From the NCBI GenBank assembly GCA_025370055.1, contig CP073041.1, forward strand, positions 6,790,272 through 6,854,271: a stretch of 64,000 nt of DNA. The letters are read 5' to 3'. Under the pieces are notes generated by a model. The model was not told the origin of the DNA. It worked only from the letters and a program-made list of their open reading frames with translations, and ran no database searches. Made by a program: the position numbers and the translations under genes. The stretch comes from Woronichinia naegeliana WA131 (GTDB lineage Bacteria; Cyanobacteriota; Cyanobacteriia; Cyanobacteriales; Microcystaceae). Below are positions 42,960-51,466 of this stretch, piece after piece; the first letter of the stretch is position 1, and every line of letters starts with the position of its first letter.

Positions 42960-44117
42960 CTAGGAAATCAAATGATTAAGGGTTAGGGAAGTATGAGTTT
43001 GGGCAAGAATATCGGTATAAAGTTTTTCCAGGCAATTAATATTTTCCGTAAAAGTATAACGTTCTAGGACTCGTTCTCTGGCTTTCCGTCCCAGTAATTC
43101 CGTGATTTCAGGATGATCTCGGAATAGAGGTAAAAGGGTTTTTAATTGAGTGGTGACACCCTGGGTGCTCAAAATGACACCGGCTCCAGATTCTAGGACT
43201 TCACCGTCAGCCCCGGCATCGGTAGCCAGACAAGCGGTTCCACAGGCCATTGCCTCTAACAGAGATAGGGAAAGGCCTTCGACAAGGGAGGGTAAAATGA
43301 AAGCATCAGCCCCCCGCAAAATTTGAATGCGAGTATCCTCATCGGCAATAAAGCCTAGCCAGTGAATTCCCTGTTCGATGCCATAGGAAGGTTGCAAGGT
43401 AGATTTAAGTAGGCCATCACCGACGATCAAGAGCTTACAATCATTTCCCAGATCAGACGCTTTCCAGGCTTTCAAGAGGGATTCAATATTTTTTTCGGGG
43501 GCGATTCTGCCGAGATAGACAAATAAGCGTTTAGCCTGATATTGGTTTTTAATCTCAGAGAAGCCTGGAGAATATTTATCAATATCAACACCATTGGGAA
43601 TAATAATTAATTTCCGTCGAGGTACACCCAGTTTAACTAATAGATTGCGTTGCAGATGGGAAAAAACAATAACTTTATCGTATTGAGCTAGAAAAGGAGC
43701 ATAGAGTTGATAGGTTAAAAATTGAGTACTAGAAGAAAGATTGCGAAGTTTACTATCAAAGGGTGGATGAAATGTCGCTATCAGAGGAATTTCCAGTTCT
43801 TCACAAATTTCCGGTAAACGAAAATCGAGGGGAGACAGAGTTAGGGAAGCGTGAACCAAATCAGGCTTGAGTTTTTGTAATGATTCCGTTAGAACCTTAC
43901 TGGATTTAGGGGTAGGAATGGTATAAATAGTGGATTTGAAAAGAAAAGGCAGTAATACTTCTGGACAATCTGGCCAATCCGTATCACCGGAATCTTCCTG
44001 GGCAAAATGTAAAAAACTAACCCGATGTCCTCGGTCTAATAACGCATTGGTTACTTCCCGACCATAGGTTACATTTCCGCAAAATGGAGATTTTTTCCCC
44101 AACCAAGCAATGTGCAT
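42960..44117 (-). CDS. dgdA: Digalactosyldiacylglycerol synthase (KtrE)
   Basis: A 385-residue GT4 glycosyltransferase starting MHIAWLGKKSPFCGNVTYGR, the characteristic N-terminus of cyanobacterial DgdA. The nucleotide-sugar-binding region has LFVYLGRIAPEKNIESLLKA, LLIVGDGLLKSTL and PSLVEGLSLSLLEAMACGTA (the E-x7-E motif). It adds a second galactose to MGDG to make DGDG of thylakoids. In Synechocystis the same gene was described as KtrE, needed for Ktr function, and it is unlinked to ktrA. Here it directly precedes ktrB by 2 bases, so the lipid enzyme and the potassium transporter form one operon. Confidence 0.88.
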   Translation of the reverse strand: MHIAWLGKKSPFCGNVTYGREVTNALLDRGHRVSFLHFAQEDSGDTDWPDCPEVLLPFLFKSTIYTIPTPKSSKVLTESLQKLKPDLVHASLTLSPLDFRLPEICEELEIPLIATFHPPFDSKLRNLSSSTQFLTYQLYAPFLAQYDKVIVFSHLQRNLLVKLGVPRRKLIIIPNGVDIDKYSPGFSEIKNQYQAKRLFVYLGRIAPEKNIESLLKAWKASDLGNDCKLLIVGDGLLKSTLQPSYGIEQGIHWLGFIADEDTRIQILRGADAFILPSLVEGLSLSLLEAMACGTACLATDAGADGEVLESGAGVILSTQGVTTQLKTLLPLFRDHPEITELLGRKARERVLERYTFTENINCLEKLYTDILAQTHTSLTLNHLIS

Positions 44118-44259
44118 TGAGTTAACCGCAAGTTAAAATTGACTAATTATTTGGGTTGATTGAATAATTGCTCATCTTAGGGCAAAATCGCTACCAGAAA
44201 CCATCTCATTCTCCCTGGCTTCCGATAGCGATCGCGGTATTGTCGGTTTAAGCACTTAT

Positions 44260-45276
44260 TTAAGCACTTAAGAGACTACTCATGGCCCGACCCATATTGG
44301 CGGGTTTAAGGGCATCGATCGCCGCCGTCGGTTCATAGCCACAGTGAACCATACAGTCCGCGCATTTCGGATTGCCACTGGTATGGCCATAATTATCCCA
44401 ATCGGTTTGATCGAGTAATTCCTGAAAACTCTGATAGTAACCTTCATTGAGCAGATAACAGGGCTTTTGCCAACCGAGAACGCTATAGCTAGGGCTCCCC
44501 CAAGGGGTACATTCATAATCCCTATCTCCCATCAGAAAATCTAAAAAGAGGGGATTATGGTTAAAATTCCATGGTTTTTGTCCTGTTCTCCAGGGAGCTA
44601 GAATGTCTCGGAAGAGGGCGCGGGTCTGTTCCCGTTGTAGAAAATGTTCTTGATCGGGGGCCCATTCATAGCTATAACCAGGGGAAATCATCATGCCATC
44701 GATGCCCAGGGTTTGCAGAAAATCGAAAAATTGCTGTACGTCTGCCGGCTTGGCCCCTTGAAAAACGGTAGTATTGGTTGTCACCCGAAATCCTTTGGCC
44801 TTGGCCACTTTAATGGCCGCGATCGCCTTATCAAATATTCCTTCTCGATCAACACAGCGATCGTGTTCTTCCCGTAGGCCATCTAGATGCACACTAAAGG
44901 TTAGGTAGGGCGAAGGCTCAAATTTATCCAGACTTTTTTCCAAGAGGATCGCATTAGTACAAAGATAAATGAACTTCTTACGGGCGACCAGTCCCCGCAC
45001 AATTTCATCAATCTGAGGATGTAGTAACGGCTCTCCCCCAGGAATGGAAACAACGGGAACACCACATTCCTCTACTGCCGCAAAACAGGCTTCTGGGGAC
45101 AAATTTTGTTTCAGAATTTCTGTCGGGTGTTGAATTTTGCCACAGCCCTGACAAGCTAGATTACAGCGAAATAGCGGTTCTAACATTAACACTAGGGGAA
45201 ACCGCTTGCGTCCCTTTAAACGTTGGGCCACAATATAACTGCCAACCACTAGGGCCTGCTTTAACGAAACAGCCAT
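44260..45276 (-). CDS. hpnH: Adenosyl-hopene transferase (radical SAM)
   Basis: A 338-residue radical SAM enzyme of the HpnH family, which attaches 5'-deoxyadenosine to diploptene/hopene as the first step of bacteriohopanepolyol side-chain synthesis. The iron-sulfur motif is C38-N-L-A-C42-Q-G-C45 (CNLACQGC). Other family elements are [60 protein letters not shown] and C-terminal [20 protein letters not shown]. Length is typical. Squalene-hopene cyclase is not nearby. The gene is monocistronic here. Confidence 0.92.
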   Translation of the reverse strand: MAVSLKQALVVGSYIVAQRLKGRKRFPLVLMLEPLFRCNLACQGCGKIQHPTEILKQNLSPEACFAAVEECGVPVVSIPGGEPLLHPQIDEIVRGLVARKKFIYLCTNAILLEKSLDKFEPSPYLTFSVHLDGLREEHDRCVDREGIFDKAIAAIKVAKAKGFRVTTNTTVFQGAKPADVQQFFDFLQTLGIDGMMISPGYSYEWAPDQEHFLQREQTRALFRDILAPWRTGQKPWNFNHNPLFLDFLMGDRDYECTPWGSPSYSVLGWQKPCYLLNEGYYQSFQELLDQTDWDNYGHTSGNPKCADCMVHCGYEPTAAIDALKPANMGRAMSSLLSA

Positions 45277-45706
45277 TTAACGCCTCTCACCACAATATTT
45301 CTCGCCATTATAGTCGCTTTAACGCGATCGCACCGCTAGACCTGCTGTTTGCAGCAATTCCAAATTCAAAACTTGATAGCTCTGAAAATCTTACACCAAG
45401 AGGACTTTACAATTCTTGACAATTTGGTGAATCGCTGAAACGACGCAAAATCGTTCTGAATTTATTTTTGCTGTGCTGTTTGTCTTCATTTTGGTATTTT
45501 AACAAGAGAGTTTTTGATCTGTCTTAGTATTTCTAGGGGAGGGTGTGATACCAACAACACTACGATTCTAGCTTGATCGCTGTCTTAATTATTGATGATT
45601 TAAAAGTGCAAAAGTGCGATCGCGCTTGGCTGACAATGGGTTTTGATCGTAATCTTGTATTTTTCGCTAAAATCGGTACAATAGGGAAAAATTAGAGTTG
45701 ACGGTT
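45277..45706. other. Upstream region of the NACHT gene
   Basis: The 430 bases between the divergent hpnH and the NACHT gene hold no ORF. A promoter-like pair sits near its right end. Confidence 0.4.
45655..45682 (+). promoter_or_regulatory. Sigma-70-like promoter of the NACHT gene
   Basis: TTGTAT (45655-45660) and TACAAT (45677-45682) are separated by 16 bases, about 25 bases before the ATG. Both hexamers are close to the consensus. There is no experimental support. Confidence 0.4.
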
Positions 45707-48655
45707 ATGCCAGAAGAAGAAGCTAAAAAGGAAGAAACTAAGTCTGAAAAAGAAGAGGATGTGATCGCTCTTCCTGCTCAAGCTAAGACACAAAAATGGC
45801 TGAATACCGCGACTATCACCCTAATTCAGTGGTTTCCTTTGGGCAGTAGCGGCTGGTTATTGGTTTCCTTTATTAAAGATTCCCAAATCATGCAAGCTCT
45901 GATTACCTTTCCCCTAACAGGTTTAGCAGTGGCTTGGGCCGCCTATAGCAAGGGTTTTCTCGCAAAATTACAGACGCTTTATGAAAGTCGAGGAGATAAG
46001 GATGCAGAAAGTTTAGTCAATTGGCAAGACAAGCTGGATCAGTCCGTAAAATGGCAATTGGCGGGAACAGAAGATAAATATTTGCGTTGTCAGGGCAATG
46101 AGGTTGATTTCTCTCGCACGGAGGGTTTAAGTACCTTTAAGCCGTTATTAAAAGATGTTTTTGTACCATTAGAATTAAGTGGCACTGCCTGGCGATCGCC
46201 CGATGGTCACGATTTACCGATGCCTGGCGGGTTTTCCCAAAAAAGTATTCAGGAATTTCTCCAAAACGCCGATCAACTGAGGATTTGGGATATTTTGAAA
46301 CGTAGTCCCCAGGAATCCATCTATCGCAGTATGGTGATCCAAGCCTGGGGCGGTTACGGCAAAACGACCCTATTGCGTCATATCACCTATATTTACTGCC
46401 AAAAACTGTATGGTCAGCCTCCCTACAAAGCTCCTAAATTATTGCCCGTTTTATTAGATTTTCGGCAATGGCAGAAGGTGATTCTCGAAGAAAAACCTGA
46501 TTTACCGACTTTAATTGAAAAATACCATCTTCCCCACTTGCCAGGCGGAAAAGAGGTGAAACTCCCACCAAATTGGGCTAAACATTGGCTCAGTCAAAAG
46601 GATGGAATGTTGGTCATGTTTGATGGGTTTGATGAGGTCAAAGAGCAGGGAAAAGAAGGTGAAGAAAAACCCCGTTCTCTGGTGAGTCGGTGGGTCGGTC
46701 AACAGATGCGGGACTATCCCAATGCAGTGTTTATTTTAACCTCACGTCCTGCGGCTTACCGTTTAGATTTTGATCCCGAATTAAAGTTCAATTTGTCCTT
46801 TTATATCAAGGGTTTAAATGCCGATCAACGGGAACGATTTATCCAATGTTGGTATCTCAGCCGCGAAAAACATTTTAGTGCTGACCCTAATCATCCTGCG
46901 GTTGCGACGGAAGCCTATCGAAGAACGCAAGATTTATTACAGCAATTAACCAGTCGTCCCGAATTAGAAGATTTAGCAAAAAATCCTCTGATGTTGGCAA
47001 TTATTGTCAATTTACACGCGAGTTATGATGGCGCGAGTCTTCCCGATCGCAGGGTTGATCTCTATCGAGCGATTATTCGTCTCCAACTCGGCGATCGCCC
47101 GTTAGCAAAGAAAATTGATCTGTTGTTACCCCTCCAAGATAGCCAACGAGTGTTACAGCAACTCGCTTTATTTATGGTGCAGGGAACCCTCAGTCGCATT
47201 GAGGAGCGTTCATTATTAGCTCAATTGCAAAAAGGGTTGGATTTTCTGGATTCGACAGTGGAAAGTGCGGAATTTTTAAAACAAATGGAAGAAGTCAGTG
47301 AACTTTTAGTCAAAGTTGACCATGAGTATGAATTTGCCCATCGTCATTTCCAAAGTTATCTATCAGCCTGTGAAATTATTGATGCAAATCAGGAAAGTTT
47401 ATTGTTAGCAAATTGGCAAAAAACAGAATGGAAAGATACGATTTTAATGTATGCTAGTTTAGCAAATGCTACTCAATTTATTACGAATTTATTGGAATTT
47501 GAAGAACAAGCCGCGAGGGATTTAGCCTATGAGTGTTTTAAATGCTTAAAGGCGGCTAACCGTCGTATCGATTCTCGTCTAGAGCAGCAAATTCAAAAAG
47601 CAACTGATTTTGAATTAACTGGCGATGATATTAATTCAATAACTGTTAACATGACGAATGCTAACGAGATCCAATTCCGATCTCTTGATTGGTTAGTTCA
47701 AAATACTCTTTATCAACAATTGGAAACTTTTTTGAAAAATGGTCAATGGAAAGAGGCTGACAAAGAAACAGACCGCCTAATGCTACAAATAGTGGGCAAA
47801 GAACTTGATCAATATTTAGATATGCAGGATATTGAAAACTTTCCTTGTAATGAATTACGAACTATTGATAAGCTTTGGTTTGACTTTAGTGATGGTAAAT
47901 TTTCCTTTTCAACACAAAAACAAATCTGGTTAGACTATGGGGGAATTCCGAATGAGCATGATTGGAATATTTATAGTAAATTTACTGAAAAAGTAGGTTG
48001 GCATATTTCAACGAAAAAAGAGGAATGGTTAAAAGAAAATGAAGATATTCTTTTTTCAATTGATCATTTATTTGCACATTATCCTTTCCTATTTCTTGCT
48101 AAAGGAAGAGATATGAGGGCAGGAGCAAGAAAATCTATGGGAATTGCTTTGTTTTCTCGTGATGACTTGATACATCCTCGCTATTACCAACTTGAAATAT
48201 TTCTAAAAAATGGCCGATGGCGCGAAGCGAATGAGGAAACGACGCGGTTAATGTTGCTAATCGCCAAACGTGAAGATGAAGGCTGGCTAGATGTAGAAAG
48301 TATTGAAAAGTTTCCCTATGGGGAGTTACGGACGATTGATAAGCTCTGGGAAGATTACAGCAAAGGTAAATTTGGCTTTTCTGTGCAGAAAAAAGTCTGG
48401 ATGGATTGCGGTGGTGTCCCTGGGGAGTATGATTATGAGGCGTATAAAAAATTTGCTGACCAAGTGGGTTGGCGTAGGGGCGGAGACTGGTTGAGCTATG
48501 ATGAGCTAACTTTTTTGAGGAAGGGTAGTAAACACGCACACCTACCTTTTCCATTAACTACAAGGGGAAGTCAGTGGTTGGTTTATGGAAGGGATTTCTC
48601 TTTTCTCGCGCAGCGACTTGTAACCTGTAGCCTATCACAGATCGAAGAATTTTAA
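45707..48655 (+). CDS. NACHT NTPase with tandem GUN4 domains
   Basis: A 982-residue STAND protein starting at ATG 45707. Two hydrophobic segments near 30-85 (WLNTATITLIQWFPLGSSGW and ALITFPLTGLAVAWAAYSKG) suggest membrane attachment. The NACHT domain has Walker A in IQAWGGYGKTTLLRHI near 211-226 and Walker B in GMLVMFDGFDEV near 298-309, then FILTSRPAAY. A helical arm follows. Two GUN4 domains end the protein: about 667-800 (LETFLKNGQWKEADKETDRL ... FPCNELRTIDKLW) and about 825-975 (LEIFLKNGRWREANEETTRL ... FPYGELRTIDKLW). GUN4 binds protoporphyrin/Mg-protoporphyrin, so a tetrapyrrole-linked sensor is inferred. STAND NTPases of this kind act in signalling and phage defence. Confidence 0.85.
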   Translation: MPEEEAKKEETKSEKEEDVIALPAQAKTQKWLNTATITLIQWFPLGSSGWLLVSFIKDSQIMQALITFPLTGLAVAWAAYSKGFLAKLQTLYESRGDKDAESLVNWQDKLDQSVKWQLAGTEDKYLRCQGNEVDFSRTEGLSTFKPLLKDVFVPLELSGTAWRSPDGHDLPMPGGFSQKSIQEFLQNADQLRIWDILKRSPQESIYRSMVIQAWGGYGKTTLLRHITYIYCQKLYGQPPYKAPKLLPVLLDFRQWQKVILEEKPDLPTLIEKYHLPHLPGGKEVKLPPNWAKHWLSQKDGMLVMFDGFDEVKEQGKEGEEKPRSLVSRWVGQQMRDYPNAVFILTSRPAAYRLDFDPELKFNLSFYIKGLNADQRERFIQCWYLSREKHFSADPNHPAVATEAYRRTQDLLQQLTSRPELEDLAKNPLMLAIIVNLHASYDGASLPDRRVDLYRAIIRLQLGDRPLAKKIDLLLPLQDSQRVLQQLALFMVQGTLSRIEERSLLAQLQKGLDFLDSTVESAEFLKQMEEVSELLVKVDHEYEFAHRHFQSYLSACEIIDANQESLLLANWQKTEWKDTILMYASLANATQFITNLLEFEEQAARDLAYECFKCLKAANRRIDSRLEQQIQKATDFELTGDDINSITVNMTNANEIQFRSLDWLVQNTLYQQLETFLKNGQWKEADKETDRLMLQIVGKELDQYLDMQDIENFPCNELRTIDKLWFDFSDGKFSFSTQKQIWLDYGGIPNEHDWNIYSKFTEKVGWHISTKKEEWLKENEDILFSIDHLFAHYPFLFLAKGRDMRAGARKSMGIALFSRDDLIHPRYYQLEIFLKNGRWREANEETTRLMLLIAKREDEGWLDVESIEKFPYGELRTIDKLWEDYSKGKFGFSVQKKVWMDCGGVPGEYDYEAYKKFADQVGWRRGGDWLSYDELTFLRKGSKHAHLPFPLTTRGSQWLVYGRDFSFLAQRLVTCSLSQIEEF

Positions 48656-48660
48656 ACCAG

Positions 48661-48724
48661 AAAAAAGCCCCCCTTATCAAGGCTTCGGCCGTGAGCTCAG
48701 CCGAACGGGGGGTTGGGGGGATCA
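48661..48724. repeat. G/C-run repeat after the NACHT gene
   Basis: GCCCCCCTTATCAAGGC and GGGGGGTTGGGGGGATC form an inverted pair around a GC-rich centre. It is related to the GGGGGATC hairpin repeat at 32688-32767. It could act as a bidirectional terminator hairpin for the two convergent genes. Confidence 0.5.
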
Positions 48725-48821
48725 AACCTCAAAATTCCCACAAACATTCCCCTGCTAACTGCAAAACTTATCAAAAATAACACCTTATTTTTTAATAGAT
48801 AAAAGGGCGATCGCCTTTTAG

Positions 48822-50228
48822 TTAAGCTAAAATTCCCTGGGCGGCCTCTTCCCCCGTATTCAAAGCACCCTCCATAAAACCTTGCCAATCGGCGATATGT
48901 TCACCCGCAAAAGAGACATTACCAAACTTACGTTGTAACACAGGTTTAAGGGTAAACCACTGTCCCGTACCATAAATGGCATAGGCTCCCTTAGAAAATT
49001 GATCATTGCCCCAATAATAACTGGCCTGTTTTAATAAATAAGGTTCTGTGTTACCAAAAGCAGGTTTAATCGCATCGCTAATCATCTTACTTCTCCATTG
49101 ATCGGTTTGACGGGCAATCACATCAGCTTTATCCCCAATGGTGTATGAAATTAACGCGCCTTTTTTCGACGGCTGATTCTTGGTCGCATGATAAAAGTAA
49201 TGGGGGAGAACATCTGTCGCTAGATCAAAACTTTCATCTTGCCAAAAACGTTGATTATAAAGCAAGGCATTTTTATTAATCCGCGCATACTGTAAAGCAT
49301 TAATCGCTTCCTGTTTGTCTTTCGGTAACATTGGTTCCCAACGGATTTGACTAATCGCAAAAGTCGGTAGGCTACAAATTACTTGATCCGCTTCAATTTT
49401 GAAACCATTTTCACAGGTAATTGTGACAGTTTTACCCGATTGAACAATAGAAACAACTTGATGATTCAGCAGAATTTTATCTTTGCCAATAATAGCGGCG
49501 AGTGCCTTAGCTAATTGATGGTTGCCACCTTTAATTTTGTAGTCCATCTCATTCTTTTCACTAGACTCTGCATATTCGGCCAAAGCAACATAGGCAGAGA
49601 CTTTACGAATTGTTTCGCCAAAATCGGTACTGTCGAGGAGTTCCCTAATATCCAAATCTCGCTGCTCAATACCATTATTAACCAGGTAACGCCACCAATC
49701 CATTTTATCCAACTCCACTTTGTCGGCTTCACTTAGATTAGGATAGGCTTTAAGAATTTTGTCAAATTTACTTTTCCAGGCTCTGGAATAATCCCATTTA
49801 TCGGGAGCAAAATACTCTCCCTTATAGAGTAAACGGGTATTAAACTGATTATTTTTTAGCTCTAAACCGAGTTCCTTACAAAGTTCAATTAATCGTTTAT
49901 GGGATGCACCTACCCATTCCGCACCTAATTCAATTACCAGGTTATCTGTCTCATCAATCTTGTGGGAAAACACACGTCCACCAATACGAGAACGAGCTTC
50001 CAGTACGGTCACATCTATTCCCTGTTTAGAAAGAAGATGGGCCGCCGCTAAACCCGAAAACCCCGCACCTAAAACCACCACCTTGGGTTTTGTTGCTACC
50101 GCCGTTTGGACGGTATTTGAGGTCGGTGTATTAGCAGAACTAGGCAATCCATTCTGAAGGGCGATCGCGCCTAGAGTTCCGATGGTTCCGACTGAGCCAT
50201 AGGTCAAAAATTTACGACGATTAATCAT
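48822..50228 (-). CDS. Tat-exported flavin amine oxidase
   Basis: A 468-residue flavin monoamine oxidase family protein. The N-terminus MINRRKFLTYGSVGTIGTLG is a twin-arginine signal peptide, pointing to folded export with FAD bound. The dinucleotide fold follows: KVVVLGAGFSGLAAAHLLSK then VTVLEARSRIGGRVF. The C-terminal FAD motif is VSFAGEHIADWQGFMEGALN. Substrate contact regions (YKIKGGNHQLAKALAA) fit amine or amino acid oxidases; the substrate cannot be told. Products would include hydrogen peroxide and ammonia outside the cytoplasm. It is convergent with the NACHT gene. Confidence 0.85.
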   Translation of the reverse strand: MINRRKFLTYGSVGTIGTLGAIALQNGLPSSANTPTSNTVQTAVATKPKVVVLGAGFSGLAAAHLLSKQGIDVTVLEARSRIGGRVFSHKIDETDNLVIELGAEWVGASHKRLIELCKELGLELKNNQFNTRLLYKGEYFAPDKWDYSRAWKSKFDKILKAYPNLSEADKVELDKMDWWRYLVNNGIEQRDLDIRELLDSTDFGETIRKVSAYVALAEYAESSEKNEMDYKIKGGNHQLAKALAAIIGKDKILLNHQVVSIVQSGKTVTITCENGFKIEADQVICSLPTFAISQIRWEPMLPKDKQEAINALQYARINKNALLYNQRFWQDESFDLATDVLPHYFYHATKNQPSKKGALISYTIGDKADVIARQTDQWRSKMISDAIKPAFGNTEPYLLKQASYYWGNDQFSKGAYAIYGTGQWFTLKPVLQRKFGNVSFAGEHIADWQGFMEGALNTGEEAAQGILA

Positions 50229-50424
50229 AAGAGTTTACTTTTTCGATGAAGGTAAAAACGAATTTTAGCAGTTTAACAGCATTTAAAAGTCAAGACAAAG
50301 AGACTTTGTTAATCAAATTATTCTTCTACAAAAGGGGAGGGCGATTGCCGAGATGGTTCACGGTATTATTGAGTAATGGCGTAGATTAGAATAACGGACA
50401 GAAAGATAAAGGGAGATTTTTACT

Positions 50425-51293
50425 ATGACAACAACGGTAGAGGATGTATTGCAAATCTTGGAGAGATTGGCGGTGTCTCAGGCAGAGTCCCAGGCAGAGT
50501 TAACGGCTTCGCAACAGGAAACTCAGCGTCTTCTACAGGAACAAATCAAGGAAAACGATCTACGTTTCAAGGAGACTGAACGACTACTAAAGGAGCAAGG
50601 TCTGGAAACAGATCGCAGAATCTGACTTTTCCCGTTAAGTCTGAAAACGACGACAGAATAAGGGTTTCAAGCTCTTTGCTGTTGCCAACAAGCTAGACTT
50701 AATGATGATAGACAACGAGAGAATAGGGCTTTGAGATAGGGGAAAATTAGGTGATCGCTTAAATAAAAAGATAATGGGAAAAGTCAGATCGCAGAATCCG
50801 CGAAGTCAGCCAAGAAATACAGACTGTGAGTCTAAAAGTCAACAAAGAAATTGCCCAGGTTAATAAGCAAATTGGCGATCTAGGAGGAAAATGGGGCCGA
50901 TTTGTAGAAAATATGGTTGCTCCAGCTTGTGAAACGCTGTTCTTAAAAAAAGGGATTCCTGTTCATCAGGTTGCTCAACGTTTGAAGCGACATTTAGCAG
51001 AAAAAACCTTAGAGATTGATGTGTTGGTGACAAATGAAGTCCATGTTTTAGTTGTGGAGGTTAAAAGCACGTTGGGCGTAACAGATGTTAAGGAATTTAT
51101 TGAGGATCTAAGTCAATTCCGACTATTTTTTCCAGAATATGCTCAAAAAGATTTATATGGAGCCGTTGCAGGGATCGAAATTGAGAAAGGAGCGGCTAAA
51201 TTTGCCTATCGTCAAGGTTTATTTGTGTTGGCACAATCAGGGGAAACGGTGACAATTTTGAATAATGACAATTTTCAACCGAAGTGTTGGTAA
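50425..51293 (+). pseudogene. PD-(D/E)xK nuclease-like gene split by a MITE
   Basis: From ATG 50425, 66 codons encode a coiled coil (VEDVLQILERLAVSQAESQA ... LLKEQGLETDRRI) that stops at once inside a MITE. Beyond the element and its 12-bp duplication the same frame continues REVSQEIQTVSLKVNKEIAQ and then the nuclease core: LEIDVLVTNEVHVLVVEVKS, with D...E-x-K, ending NDNFQPKCW at 51293. The restored gene would encode about 231 residues, related to the protein at 13694-14179. The catalytic part may still be translated from an internal start such as GTG 50826, so partial function is possible. Confidence 0.85.
50623..50786. mobile_element. 164-bp MITE with 12-bp target duplication
   Basis: Perfect 11-bp terminal inverted repeats TGACTTTTCCC / GGGAAAAGTCA, flanked by GATCGCAGAATC at 50611-50622 and 50787-50798. 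Non-coding. A 12-bp duplication is unlike the other elements in this window, so a different transposase family mobilised it. Confidence 0.9.
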
Positions 51294-51466
51294 TTCTTTT
51301 TGTTAAAAAAGCGATCGCCCCAGTACCATCCCCAAGGAAAGTACATTTGACCTAGTAAAAAGAGTGAAGAATGGAAAAATATCTTAAAATTCCGCCCTTT
51401 CGCCCCGTTGTCAGGCACGATTAGGAATAACCCTCAAGCCCAATTCAAAAATCGTTCTAAATCCTA

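Noticed and set aside
48135-48554. Minus-strand ORF of 139 codons
   Set aside because: Antisense to the second GUN4 domain of the NACHT gene.
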